A stretch of DNA of 64,000 nt from Shouchella clausii (GTDB taxonomy: Bacteria; Bacillota; Bacilli; Bacillales; Bacillaceae_D), in contig NZ_BCXJ01000007.1 of NCBI RefSeq assembly GCF_001598215.1, forward strand, positions 124,001 to 188,000, in the 5' to 3' direction. Each line of letters begins with the position of its first letter. The first letter of the stretch is position 1. Position numbers and translations under genes: made by a program. The notes under the pieces were generated by a model, which ran no database searches, was not told where the DNA came from, and saw nothing but the letters and a program-made list of their open reading frames with translations. Shown piece after piece: positions 7,640 to 15,554 of the stretch.

Positions 7640-7855
7640 TTGGAAGTAAGCTGCGGCGAAGGCCGAGAGCAAGACTGGGGCGAATTGCAACACGGACCGG
7701 TTATCCGTGACCCTCCTGACCATCGTGACACGACCTTAATTTACATGGTCACTCCTATCGCCGGAGGGCGATGGTGGCGAGCAGGAGTGGAAAAAAACAT
7801 TATGGTCCGAGAGCAGCGGGGCAGAACTCCCCCTGCCCGGACAAACTCGCAAATC
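7640..7855 (+). other. GC-rich hairpin cluster, no convincing gene
   Basis: A 77-codon frame is open here but lacks a ribosome site and normal protein composition. Instead there are strong foldable elements: CACTCCT (7750-7756) pairing with AGGAGTG (7783-7789) around an inner ATCGCC/GGCGAT stem (7757-7762 / 7767-7772), and a long hairpin at about 7804-7851 built of GTCCG/CGGAC, GCAG/CTGC and GGGG/CCCC. The block is clearly richer in GC than its surroundings. It could be a structured RNA, a single-strand origin or a recombination site. Confidence 0.4.
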
Positions 7856-7869
7856 ATAACAATAAAGGC

Positions 7870-7898
7870 TTGAATAAATATCCATATTATGGTAAAAT
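7870..7898 (+). promoter_or_regulatory. Sigma-A-type promoter for a non-coding RNA
   Basis: TTGAAT at 7870-7875, a 17-bp spacer and TAAAAT at 7893-7898. No open reading frame with a ribosome site follows before the terminator at 8084-8108. Confidence 0.6.
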
Positions 7899-7904
7899 TT
7901 ACAC

Positions 7905-8108
7905 AAGATCGTTCTCTGCAAGGGGGATCGACCGATGGTTACGAGTAATCCACCCGAGCCGCTAACTCAAGGGTGGATTATTATTAATCCAAGTGGTTGC
8001 AGCCACCTGAACTATCAGATACTCTTAGTCCTCCAGTTTTCTCTAGACAACGGTGTATTAAGCACTCTTGTCTCCACCAGAAGGTCGCATAGCCGTGCGA
8101 CTTTTTTT
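7905..8108 (+). ncRNA. Candidate structured small RNA of about 200 nt
   Basis: Bounded by a good promoter (7870-7898) and a clean intrinsic terminator. Internal stems are TAATCCACCC / GGGTGGATTA (about 7946-7982), GTGG / CCAC near 7993-8005, and AGACAA (8045-8050) with TTGTCT (8068-8073) enclosing a smaller GTG/CAC stem. No Rfam family is recognised by eye. It may be an antisense or replication-control RNA, or part of the neighbouring retron locus. The exact 5' end is inferred. Confidence 0.5.
8084..8108 (+). terminator. Intrinsic terminator of the small RNA
   Basis: GTCGCA (8084-8089), six-base loop, TGCGAC (8096-8101), then seven T. Confidence 0.85.
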
Positions 8109-8204
8109 CATGCCTACAGATTCTCTAAAAAAAACAATCCGACCTCATTGCAAATGAGCAGTCGACACAAACTACTTTTGTGCAAGAGGTTTTCCTTTAT
8201 TGTT

Positions 8205-8234
8205 TTGTTAATTTATACCAAATCTATTATAACC
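8205..8234 (+). promoter_or_regulatory. Promoter for the retron RNA and reverse transcriptase
   Basis: TTGTTA at 8205-8210, an 18-bp spacer and TATAAC at 8229-8234. Transcription would start near 8241, just before the structured leader of the reverse transcriptase gene. Confidence 0.5.
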
Positions 8235-8240
8235 ATTGAG

Positions 8241-8610
8241 TGATAGACGCTTAATGAAAAATCCAACCCACAAAAATCCGGTTTATATCAGTGCGTGTGG
8301 GTTGGTGCCGGCCTCGAAATACCCCTGGGGCACGCAGCTCGATCGTGGCCAAGGAGGAGGAGCCTCGGGAGGGGGATCTAATGGGAGGTCTGCTTAGGGC
8401 GTTGCGGGTGTATAAATAGAATGTATTTTGACAAAAACCCGTTAGGTTAAAGAACCACTGCAGACTGGAAGTTGGAGTTGATTAGGATCTCCTGAGGTTT
8501 AATTTGCGATCGGGATGTGAGATAAAGCTGACGGGGGCATCGACGGGGTCAGAAGCAAGCTCATGCAGGTGAGCACGGAAAACAATAAAGGAACAAAACA
8601 ACATCCGAAA
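8241..8610 (+). ncRNA. Candidate retron msr-msd RNA
   Basis: A long non-coding leader lies between the promoter at 8205-8234 and the reverse transcriptase start at 8622, where retrons keep their template RNA. Foldable parts: CCAACCCAC (about 8264-8272) with GTGGGTTGG (8297-8305); GTGCC / GGCAC around 8305-8333; a 9-bp long-range stem CCTCGGGAG (8363-8371) with CTCCTGAGG (8489-8497, one GU pair); CTGAC / GTCAG and GCTCA / TGAGC near 8528-8574. The paired a1/a2 ends and the branching guanosine that define a retron RNA could not be assigned by eye, so the boundaries are approximate. Confidence 0.5.
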
Positions 8611-8621
8611 CGGGGGAAACG

Positions 8622-9611
8622 ATGAACAGGGCAAACCAGTATAACCTACCCTTAATTCAAGACGGACAAAAATTCTTATCTGTCGCCGATGATCAATTAA
8701 TTCGGAGATTCAAAGTCAAAGATAAAGGCAAGCTCCGTGACGTTAACGACCCTATTCCTGAACTAAAAAATGTGCTAAGGGCGTGGAACGCGGTCATCAC
8801 AGATCACTACGCCAAGAAATTAAAGGATAGCGATACAAGCCAAGTCGCCCATGCTTATTTACCACATAAATCAATTCAAACAAATGCAAGGGCGCATCTC
8901 CACTCCCCCGTAATCCAGTTCGATTTCAAGGGGTTTTACGACTCTTGTAAGTTCGAATATTTCAAAAAAGAGTTGCGTGAGCTTGACCCAAGACTTGATG
9001 ATCAGAACGAGCACATCGTCAAGCGGTTGCTTATCGATCCACAAACGGGCGGAGTGACACAGGGACTCCCGGTTTCCGGAGCTCTCGCTGGACTTTCGTT
9101 AATACCCTTTTGGGTCGAATTGGGCAAAAATCTGCCTGATAACATCCGGTTCACCCAGTATTCAGATGACTTGACGTTCAGTTATGTGGGCCGGATGCCG
9201 CCCGGGTTTACAATTCCTTCGCTTACGCAAAAAATCTATGAGGCGTTAAAAAAGACGGGTTTAGATTTTAAATTAAACCCCGATAAGACGCGAAGGCAGA
9301 AAGATCAATACAGGAAAGTGACAGGGATTCGCATCAATCATCACAACCAAACAACCCCATCCCGTAACGATTACCGGTTCTTGCGCCATGCGCTGTATGT
9401 CTTATCCAAATCGGATAATTTGGATAAAGAACTCACCAAATGGGGATTTACCTCAAAATCAGCATTCGTTGGGAAAGTGAGCTACATGCGCTCAATTGAC
9501 TCCACGAACAAAATCAATCGACTGATTATGAAATACCGTATGACCTGCCGAAAACATGACATCTTTACAACGTGGATCGACCAAACATACAAACGAAGCG
9601 CTTTCGCTTGA
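8622..9611 (+). CDS. Retron-type reverse transcriptase, 329 aa
   Basis: Retron reverse transcriptases copy part of an upstream structured RNA into branched single-stranded DNA and, with effector proteins, act in phage defence. Motifs seen: the retron-typical NAxxH (N88-A-R-A-H92), motif A with catalytic D101 in 'QFDFKGFYD', Q147-G-L-P, the catalytic Y180-S-D-D183 box (YSDD instead of the commoner YADD), and the retron VTG motif at 233-235 within 'RKVTG', followed by a short thumb with 'G-K-V-S-Y-M-R-S-I-D'. Length is normal. GGGGG precedes the ATG. No obvious toxic effector is fused or adjacent; the next gene is DUF5983-like. A diversity-generating or group II intron RT is less likely because the NAxxH and VTG marks are present and no domain V or variable repeat is seen. 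Confidence 0.85.
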   Translation: MNRANQYNLPLIQDGQKFLSVADDQLIRRFKVKDKGKLRDVNDPIPELKNVLRAWNAVITDHYAKKLKDSDTSQVAHAYLPHKSIQTNARAHLHSPVIQFDFKGFYDSCKFEYFKKELRELDPRLDDQNEHIVKRLLIDPQTGGVTQGLPVSGALAGLSLIPFWVELGKNLPDNIRFTQYSDDLTFSYVGRMPPGFTIPSLTQKIYEALKKTGLDFKLNPDKTRRQKDQYRKVTGIRINHHNQTTPSRNDYRFLRHALYVLSKSDNLDKELTKWGFTSKSAFVGKVSYMRSIDSTNKINRLIMKYRMTCRKHDIFTTWIDQTYKRSAFA

Positions 9612-9626
9612 AAAGGAGCATAAATC

Positions 9627-9914
9627 ATGAGAAAAGAAATTCAATCTATGTTGGTGTTATCTACGGAACACCTTCCCGAAAAGGATCGCCGTTGGTTGGA
9701 CGACCAAGCCCAGCACAATACGGATCACCAACTGGTGGTATACCCAAAAGCGGAATATGGTTGGCTTATACTAGTAACGGAGGACTCCACTAAAGAGACG
9801 ATTCCTAAATCCATTGCAAACCTATTACAGTTCACTCATTCATTGGCATGTAGTTGGTTGATGCTGGATTGTGATGCAAACACGATCGATGAGCTACCGA
9901 CGTATAGTGATTGA
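9627..9914 (+). CDS. DUF5983-like plasmid protein, 95 aa
   Basis: Matches what I recall of the DUF5983 family: an N-terminal L-S-T-x-H-L segment, a central Y-P-K-A-E-Y-G-W block, a W-L-M-L-D-x-D segment and a terminal L-P-T-Y. Such genes are frequent on plasmids and integrative elements, with no known activity. It lies 15 bp after the reverse transcriptase and shares its terminator, so it is co-transcribed. Whether it is part of the retron system is unknown; most retron effectors are larger. Confidence 0.65.
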   Translation: MRKEIQSMLVLSTEHLPEKDRRWLDDQAQHNTDHQLVVYPKAEYGWLILVTEDSTKETIPKSIANLLQFTHSLACSWLMLDCDANTIDELPTYSD

Positions 9915-9942
9915 AGGGCTCATGCTTTTGATTAACCTTACT

Positions 9943-9979
9943 GCGACATCTACACACCGTAGGTGTCGCTTGTTTTTTT
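9943..9979 (+). terminator. Intrinsic terminator after the retron operon
   Basis: 11-bp stem with one GU pair (GCGACATCTAC / GTAGGTGTCGC), 5-base loop, then a T-rich tract of ten bases. Confidence 0.85.
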
Positions 9980-10093
9980 CTCTCTTAAATTGCGACGGAG
10001 CAATTGATAGACCGTCCACCCTGCGCAAAGGGGCACTCCGTCGCCTATCAACCAAAAGAACTTATGCAACAACGTAAGAAGGGAAGGTGGATC

Positions 10094-10450
10094 ATGAGCA
10101 AAAATCCACTCGAATCCAAAATCGAAACGTATCTCAAAGATCAAATCAAGAACATCGGCGGATTGTGCTACAAGTGGAAAAGTACGGTCAATGGCGTACC
10201 AGACCAAATCGTTATTTTTAATGGTGCTATCCATTTTATCGAGGTGAAACGCCCTGGTGAAAAACCGCGGGCAAACCAAATCCATGTGCACAAACAAATT
10301 AATAAACAGGACATCCCTGTGCATACGGTCGATACAACCGAGAAAGTGGATGCATTTATTCACAAGGTATTAAAAACGGAACCGGTCGGTGTACCAAAAA
10401 CAGAACAAGCCGTCATTATCAAATCTGCGAGCATGTTCAAAACAGATTGA
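10094..10450 (+). CDS. VRR-NUC family nuclease, 118 aa
   Basis: Stand-alone VRR-NUC domains are PD-(D/E)xK-type nucleases common in phages, some cutting branched DNA. Seen: an N-terminal helix with E-S-K-I-E-T-Y-L, then G-G-L-C-Y-K-W, the core N-G-V-P-D-Q-I-V (about residues 32-39) carrying the catalytic Asp, and F-I-E-V-K-R-P (about 47-53) carrying the Glu-x-Lys pair, then Q-I-x-V-H-K-Q. The ATG at 10094 with GGAAGGTGG is chosen; the longer frame from 10004 lacks a ribosome site. The C-terminal 30 residues extend past the domain and are not recognised. Confidence 0.8.
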   Translation: MSKNPLESKIETYLKDQIKNIGGLCYKWKSTVNGVPDQIVIFNGAIHFIEVKRPGEKPRANQIHVHKQINKQDIPVHTVDTTEKVDAFIHKVLKTEPVGVPKTEQAVIIKSASMFKTD

Positions 10451-10460
10451 GGGTAGCAAA

Positions 10461-10910
10461 ATGAAGATCAAAACAAAGGCCTATATCGAAAGAGACATAG
10501 CTATGTTATACCCTTTGCTTAAAGAGCACGGTTTTGAAGTAAGCGTAGTCTGTATTGGTGGAACATGTTACGACACATTGTCGCACCCTGAATCCAATCT
10601 AGAGATTCACGTGAATTTCAGCTTGATAAAAAAGAAACGACGGTGGTTCCCGTGGCGTGGGTCGTGGGATAATTTTGATGTTTCAGTCAAAATGAAACAT
10701 GGCGCGATGAACAGTTTTATATTGGAACAACTATCTAATCAGTTGAAGAGAGCGTTCACTATGTATTTAGGCGGACGAATAGAAGAGAGACGTGAAACAA
10801 CAGAACCAGGCTTCCACCACCACAGCATAGATGTGTATATATGCACCCCATGTAGTAACGAGCACGCAGAGGTATTAGTAGGAACCATAAAATCAATAAT
10901 TGCACCCTAA
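10461..10910 (+). CDS. Hypothetical protein, 149 aa
   Basis: Begins 10 bp after the nuclease gene; the ATG at 10461 has GAGGGTAG upstream. Not recognised. It contains a basic/aromatic stretch, K-K-K-R-R-W-F-P-W-R, near residue 60 and a C-terminal cysteine pair. No membrane segment. Probably in the same operon as the nuclease and YhaM-like genes. Confidence 0.55.
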   Translation: MKIKTKAYIERDIAMLYPLLKEHGFEVSVVCIGGTCYDTLSHPESNLEIHVNFSLIKKKRRWFPWRGSWDNFDVSVKMKHGAMNSFILEQLSNQLKRAFTMYLGGRIEERRETTEPGFHHHSIDVYICTPCSNEHAEVLVGTIKSIIAP

Positions 10911-10933
10911 ATAATGAAAAATGAGAGGACATT

Positions 10934-11878
10934 ATGAAACAAGGATTTAAAGATTATAGCATCGGAGACACCTTCGACGGGTTTCTCCTTATCAAAAACG
11001 TAACCAGAGGAACGACAAGTACCGGCGCTCCCTATCTGAACCTCCGGCTCGGTGACGCTACGGCCAACATGGACGCGAAATTTTGGAATGCGACAGAAGA
11101 CGATGTTGCTGCGTATACCGCTGGAACTGTCGTTGAAGTCAAAGCGATCGTCAGTGAATACCGTGGTGCACCCCAGCTCCAACTACAACAAATCACCATC
11201 AACGAGGCTGCCAAACAAAAAGATCCAAAGGATTTCATGGAAAAAGCACCCGTCAGCAAAGATGAATTGCAAGAAGAAATCGAACAGACGATTTTCAACA
11301 TGCAAAACGATACGATCCGGGGCATCGTCCGTGCGTTCATTGAACGATACAACTACGAATTTTTCGTGTATCCCGCAGCGACAACGATTCATCATGATTT
11401 TGTATCCGGATTGGCATATCACACCGTATCGATGCTGCGCATCGCGAAATCGTTGTGTGATTTATACCCTGTATTAAACAAGGATGTTCTTTACGCAGGT
11501 GTGATCCTACATGACATCGGGAAAATCCATGAGTTCACCAGTGCAACAGACACCACGCGCACCAGAAACGGTAGCCTTCTCGGGCATATTCCAATTATGA
11601 CAGCGGAAATTCGGGAAGTGGCAAAAGAGCTTTCTATCGAAAAAGAAAGCGAGGAAGTTACGCTTCTTCAGCATATGGTTCTCTCTCACCACGGAAGGCC
11701 AGAATGGGGAAGCGCTCGAACTCCACTAATCCAAGAAGCCGAAATTCTGCATTACATTGACATGGTTGACGCCAAGATGAATGCATTAAGCAAGGCACTT
11801 AATAAAACAGACCCTGGTGGATTTACAGAAAAAATATTTGCCCTTGATAACCGATCTTTTTACAAACCGCTGATCTGA
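10934..11878 (+). CDS. yhaM: YhaM-type 3'-5' exoribonuclease, 314 aa
   Basis: YhaM (CBF1) enzymes combine an N-terminal OB fold with a C-terminal HD phosphohydrolase domain and trim RNA or single-stranded DNA 3' ends. Here the OB region spans about residues 13-90 with L-N-L-R-L-G-D, and the HD domain spans about 145-300 with H163 in 'LAYHT', the H193-D194 pair in 'ILHDIGK', L-G-H near 225 and S-H-H-G near 259. Length equals chromosomal YhaM. As a plasmid copy it may act on plasmid RNA or in DNA replication; chromosomal YhaM was first tied to DNA replication in staphylococci. Confidence 0.92.
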   Translation: MKQGFKDYSIGDTFDGFLLIKNVTRGTTSTGAPYLNLRLGDATANMDAKFWNATEDDVAAYTAGTVVEVKAIVSEYRGAPQLQLQQITINEAAKQKDPKDFMEKAPVSKDELQEEIEQTIFNMQNDTIRGIVRAFIERYNYEFFVYPAATTIHHDFVSGLAYHTVSMLRIAKSLCDLYPVLNKDVLYAGVILHDIGKIHEFTSATDTTRTRNGSLLGHIPIMTAEIREVAKELSIEKESEEVTLLQHMVLSHHGRPEWGSARTPLIQEAEILHYIDMVDAKMNALSKALNKTDPGGFTEKIFALDNRSFYKPLI

Positions 11879-11890
11879 TCAACGGTTTTA
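11864..11890 (+). terminator. Weak terminator overlapping the yhaM stop
   Basis: AAACCG / CGGTTT stem of 6 bp around a palindromic centre, followed by TTATTTA. The stop codon lies in the hairpin. Confidence 0.4.
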
Positions 11891-11943
11891 TTTAGCATTG
11901 GCATTCGGGATCATCTACAAAAATACCAAAAGAAGGTGAGCGC

Positions 11944-13014
11944 ATGAACAAACATGCAATCATTCGAGCACTCGAAGCGTTAAATCCAGCGAGTATTCAT
12001 ACGCACTCCGTTTCATTAGATCAAGCCACTCGACGAATTCTAGACGGAGCAAAATTAAAAAGAAAAGCTCTATCTAAGCAAGAAATCACTAAGTACGGGC
12101 TAAATATCTATCCCAAATCAGGGGTGCGAGTAGAAGATTTAATCGATTGGTTAATTACCAATAATGACATAGAAGTAGATCAAGGGCGTGAGAAGAAAGT
12201 TCGTATCACACCCCAAGGGGTGCAGCACCTCATGGAGTTATATACCGACCATCATTGCGCAGCGTTCATTGCATATAGAGATCAAGTAAATGATTTGACC
12301 CAAAGGAGAAATGAAACAGACTTTGACCCTGTGCATGTCGCTACTATGTTTTACCGCCAGTGGAGCTTGAGCCAAATTGAACAACTCTACTTTACGAGCG
12401 AAAAATCAATACAAGTAGAAATACAAGCTTATCACGAGTACGTACTCTCTCAATTCGGATTGAAAACGGATGAGGATGACTTTCTATTTCACCTGGCGCC
12501 GAAATTGTTTCTCTCCGAGGAGGAGATGCTTGAGAACATCAGGCTAGACGTTATAGGAGTGAACCTTGGCCCCCACCCCGTTATTCTAGATCGCCCTTAT
12601 CCAAACAAAGGCTATGTGGTAGCAGGTACAAAAATTGGAAATGAAACATTCACTACCGGCTTCTATCCAATTATTGATCCGAAAGGGGCATTTCCCGACG
12701 AATTAGATATTCAATACCGCTGGACGATCGGAAAAAATAAAGAAATCGTTCATGATATCCACATTCAGTTTGAATTCGACAGAGGCAATCTGTTTTCAAC
12801 GGAACAATCATTATGCCGAAGCAATGATTTGCCAAATATCCGTTTGACCACCTTTCCGAAAGAATTTGGTATAGGTACGGGGAGTTTTCACATTAGAGAG
12901 AACGTCATCTTGACATCATTCCCTGCACATCTCCATTTCGCTTTTTACGCAGACAAACACTTTAACAAGTGGCGCGGAAAAGAAGATTTATTGGATCAAC
13001 ACACCGCTGATTAA
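11944..13014 (+). CDS. Hypothetical protein with possible winged-helix N-terminus, 356 aa
   Basis: Not recognised. Residues 40-100 have the spacing of a winged helix-turn-helix ('SKQEITKYGL', then 'VEDLIDWLI', then 'VRITPQGVQHL'), suggesting DNA binding. The C-terminal half is beta-rich with Gly and aromatic residues. AAGAAGGTG lies before the ATG. An intrinsic terminator is built into its end. Could be a plasmid regulator or replication factor; this is inference only. Confidence 0.55.
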   Translation: MNKHAIIRALEALNPASIHTHSVSLDQATRRILDGAKLKRKALSKQEITKYGLNIYPKSGVRVEDLIDWLITNNDIEVDQGREKKVRITPQGVQHLMELYTDHHCAAFIAYRDQVNDLTQRRNETDFDPVHVATMFYRQWSLSQIEQLYFTSEKSIQVEIQAYHEYVLSQFGLKTDEDDFLFHLAPKLFLSEEEMLENIRLDVIGVNLGPHPVILDRPYPNKGYVVAGTKIGNETFTTGFYPIIDPKGAFPDELDIQYRWTIGKNKEIVHDIHIQFEFDRGNLFSTEQSLCRSNDLPNIRLTTFPKEFGIGTGSFHIRENVILTSFPAHLHFAFYADKHFNKWRGKEDLLDQHTAD

Positions 13015-13029
13015 ATCAGTGGTTTTTTT
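13003..13029 (+). terminator. Intrinsic terminator overlapping a stop codon
   Basis: 9-bp stem (ACCGCTGAT / ATCAGTGGT) with the TAA stop as its loop, followed by seven T. Confidence 0.85.
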
Positions 13030-13058
13030 GGCGTGCAGGAAAGTAAGGAGGAACACCC

Positions 13059-14456
13059 ATGAAAGCCACATTGTTTGACTACCAGCGCTTTTGTGCAGAA
13101 TTCATCAAGAGCGTGCCCCGGTGCGGACTGTTTCTTGACGTAGGACTTGGTAAGACGCTCATCACTCTTACGGCCTTTGTAGAACTCGCGCAAGAAAACA
13201 AATTACACGGCCATATCCTAGTCATTGCGCCTATACGCATTGCCATTAATACATGGCCAGATGAAATCACCAAGTGGGACCATACGAAACATGGAACCTT
13301 CGTTCAACTGGCAGGTTTACCAAAGAAAAAACGAGACAAGATTCTCGACGGCGTAAAAGAAGCGCCGCCGACAATCTATATTATCAACCGGGAACTTATC
13401 CCGAAATTAGTTGAGCGGTTCCCTGGAAAGAAATGGCCGTTTTTAAACGTCGTAATTGATGAAGCGCAAAGCTTCAAGGGGTATGGCACAAAAGGTTTCA
13501 AGGCCCTGAAATCCATTGCACCATACACTCACCGTTGGATAGAGCTGACCGGAACCCCGTCCCCAAATGGGCTCATGGACATATGGTCATTAATTTACTT
13601 AATTGACGGCGGGCAGCGCCTTGGTAGAAATATTACCGAATATCGCAATCGTCATTTTGTTCCAGGCAGACGGACACCAGAGGGTTATCCCTATGAGTGG
13701 TTATTGATCAAAGGGCATGACCATTATATTCACCATGCCATCAAAGACGTGGCTATCAGCATGATGAAAAAAGACTATCTTGATCTGCCACCGCTCACCC
13801 ATAATGTCATCGAGCTTGAAATGACAAAGTTGGATCGTCGTGTTTACAACCAACTCAAGAAAGACAGAGTGCTTCCTCTCTTAAACGGCGGCGCCATCGA
13901 GGCCTCAAATGCAGCGGTGTTATCTGGAGCCTTATTACAGCTCTCCAACGGAGCCATCTACGCTGATGAAAGTCGAAAAGAAATCATCGAACTTCACGAT
14001 CATAAAATCAAAGCGCTGGAAGAAATCGTAGAAGGGTCAAACGGACAACCCATCCTGTGCTTTTATTGGTTTAATCATGACAAAATACGGCTAGACAGGT
14101 ATTTCCCCGGAGCAGAGGTCTTTAACGGAGACCCCGAACAGTTAAAACGCTGGAACAATAAAGAGATACCCCTTCTATTCGCCCACCCGGCAAGTGCGGG
14201 CCACGGATTAAACTTTCAATACGGAGGCCATATTCTGGTCTTTTTTGTCGTTCCCCATTCACTTGAATTATATGAACAATCCATCGGGCGCCTATATCGC
14301 AACGGGCAGACCGAGCCAGTGATCGTCCATTATTTAAAAATGCGCGGAACGGTCGAAGACCGAGTTATCTCAACACTCTTGGAAAAACAGTCTGTCCAAC
14401 AAGCGCTTATTGATGCCGTAAAGGCCGAAATTGGGGACCTGGAACCAGTGAATTGA
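13059..14456 (+). CDS. Phage-type SNF2-family DEAD/H helicase, 465 aa
   Basis: SF2 helicase or translocase of the SNF2 type found in phage and plasmid replication modules. Motifs: D-V-G-L-G-K-T (27-33, motif I), D-E-A-Q (135-138, motif II), T-G-T-P-S-P-N-G (about 164-171, motif III), and the C-terminal motif VI, Q-S-I-G-R-L-Y-R-N-G-Q (about 414-424). Length fits the short phage branch without accessory domains. AAGGAGG precedes the ATG. It lies with nuclease, exonuclease and primase-like genes, so a role in plasmid DNA replication or repair is likely. Confidence 0.92.
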   Translation: MKATLFDYQRFCAEFIKSVPRCGLFLDVGLGKTLITLTAFVELAQENKLHGHILVIAPIRIAINTWPDEITKWDHTKHGTFVQLAGLPKKKRDKILDGVKEAPPTIYIINRELIPKLVERFPGKKWPFLNVVIDEAQSFKGYGTKGFKALKSIAPYTHRWIELTGTPSPNGLMDIWSLIYLIDGGQRLGRNITEYRNRHFVPGRRTPEGYPYEWLLIKGHDHYIHHAIKDVAISMMKKDYLDLPPLTHNVIELEMTKLDRRVYNQLKKDRVLPLLNGGAIEASNAAVLSGALLQLSNGAIYADESRKEIIELHDHKIKALEEIVEGSNGQPILCFYWFNHDKIRLDRYFPGAEVFNGDPEQLKRWNNKEIPLLFAHPASAGHGLNFQYGGHILVFFVVPHSLELYEQSIGRLYRNGQTEPVIVHYLKMRGTVEDRVISTLLEKQSVQQALIDAVKAEIGDLEPVN

Positions 14457-14515
14457 TAAAGCTGAATGGTTGCAGATAAGCAAATACAAATCCAAAAACC
14501 AAAGGAGAAAAAAAC

Positions 14516-14674
14516 ATGAAGAAATTAATCAGTGAATACCTAGATGCCCATATCCAATCCAACAACCTAACTTTGACAGAAACGCAATATGAGCAGGCCT
14601 ACAGAGGCGTCGAATATTGGTTAACAACAAACCTACCGGAAGCGGTAAGTGATTCTGTCACAGGTGTCGTGTAA
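14516..14674 (+). CDS. Hypothetical protein, 52 aa
   Basis: Excellent AAAGGAG site before the ATG. Small acidic, helical protein (M-K-K-L-I-S-E-Y-L-D), no cysteine pairs, no membrane segment. It follows the helicase by 59 bp. Function unknown. Confidence 0.5.
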   Translation: MKKLISEYLDAHIQSNNLTLTETQYEQAYRGVEYWLTTNLPEAVSDSVTGVV

Positions 14675-14688
14675 CTTACTTATTCGCA

Positions 14689-14717
14689 CAGGCAGGACGC
14701 CGCGAACGTCCTGCCTG
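14689..14717 (+). repeat. Leader hairpin of the first membrane-protein paralogue
   Basis: Stem CAGGCAGGACG / CGTCCTGCCTG (11 bp). The same hairpin with a shorter loop stands before the second paralogue (15498-15520), so the duplicated unit includes the leader. No T run follows, so a riboregulatory or terminator role is uncertain. Confidence 0.6.
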
Positions 14718-14752
14718 ATTAAAGGCACTCTTATTAGAAGGGGGATAACATT

Positions 14753-15436
14753 ATGAAAGAAACGATTCAAGCTCATGACGACGTAAATGGGAGCATGTTA
14801 AAACGATGCGTCATGGAAGCAATTGAACGAGAAGGAATTGAAGTCAAAGAAACGTTCGAAGCAGCACTAAAACAATCCTCCTGGAGATCGCACCCTAATC
14901 TTAATCAGAAAACTAAAATTGTGATTTATATCCCACAATTTACTGATTGGTCCGACACCCAAATGGCGTTGTTGTTAGCCTATCATTTGGCTGAAATTCA
15001 ACTGGAACGACAACGAGATCAACTCGCAAAACAAGGACTCAAAGGGTCTCTCAAAGCATATATGCAAAAAGAAAAACCTGCCTATTTTCATCACAAGCAA
15101 ACGTGGGCATGGGTGGAACACTTTTTTGCCAAAAATGGTTTTTTGCTCAAAGAGGAAATGAAGGATCATATAAAACCACCCTCTTCCGTGTCACATATGA
15201 TTCAAGGAATGAAACAAATAGCAATTCGTTGGGTGTTGCTTCCCATTGTATGGGCTTATGGGTTTGTAGCTACTGTATGGATTCTCGGATTAAATCAGAT
15301 ACCCCCTTTCGGCGTAGTAGGTGTTTATGAAGTCAAAGACGAGTTATTTACCCATGGCTTTTTCATGGCTTATATGTTCATTGTTTTTATGAAAGCTGGA
15401 GTCCAGTTATTAAAGAAAATGGAGTCCAGTTATTAA
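14753..15436 (+). CDS. Membrane protein, paralogue 1 of 2, 227 aa
   Basis: Unrecognised protein with a soluble domain of about 150 residues followed by two hydrophobic segments (about 158-178 and 200-218). The soluble part carries 'LLLAYHLAEIQLERQR' and a downstream 'W-A-W-V-E-H-F-F'; the spacing recalls zinc peptidases, but the second histidine of an HExxH motif is missing, so no catalytic call is made. It is about 80% identical by eye to the next gene. A 23-bp tandem duplication (15398-15442) shifts the frame near the end and truncates the C-terminus. Confidence 0.65.
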   Translation: MKETIQAHDDVNGSMLKRCVMEAIEREGIEVKETFEAALKQSSWRSHPNLNQKTKIVIYIPQFTDWSDTQMALLLAYHLAEIQLERQRDQLAKQGLKGSLKAYMQKEKPAYFHHKQTWAWVEHFFAKNGFLLKEEMKDHIKPPSSVSHMIQGMKQIAIRWVLLPIVWAYGFVATVWILGLNQIPPFGVVGVYEVKDELFTHGFFMAYMFIVFMKAGVQLLKKMESSY

Positions 15437-15442
15437 AGAAAA
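15398..15442 (+). repeat. 23-bp tandem duplication
   Basis: The unit beginning GGAGTCCAGTTATTAAAG is present twice back to back at 15398-15420 and 15421-15442 (last base variable). Since 23 is not a multiple of three, it changes the reading frame of the gene end. Confidence 0.9.
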
Positions 15443-15497
15443 GCTTGCATTGCAACATTAAATTCAAAAATATGATCTTCAAAGAAAATTATTCGCT

Positions 15498-15520
15498 CAG
15501 GCAGGACGCTGTCCTGCCTG
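15498..15520 (+). repeat. Leader hairpin of the second paralogue
   Basis: CAGGCAGGAC-GCT-GTCCTGCCTG, the counterpart of 14689-14717. Confidence 0.6.
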
Positions 15521-15554
15521 ATTAGAGGCGTCTTATCAGAAGGGGGATAACATT

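Noticed and set aside
7640-7873. 77-residue protein gene
   Set aside because: TTG start without a ribosome site, odd composition and strong overlapping hairpins; treated as structured non-coding DNA.
7750-8600. CRISPR array or tRNA in the hairpin-rich island
   Set aside because: Stems differ from each other, there are no regularly spaced direct repeats, and no cloverleaf or CCA end was found.
8241-9611. Group II intron or diversity-generating retroelement
   Set aside because: No domain V-like hairpin, no maturase domain and no template/variable repeat pair were seen; NAxxH and VTG motifs favour a retron.
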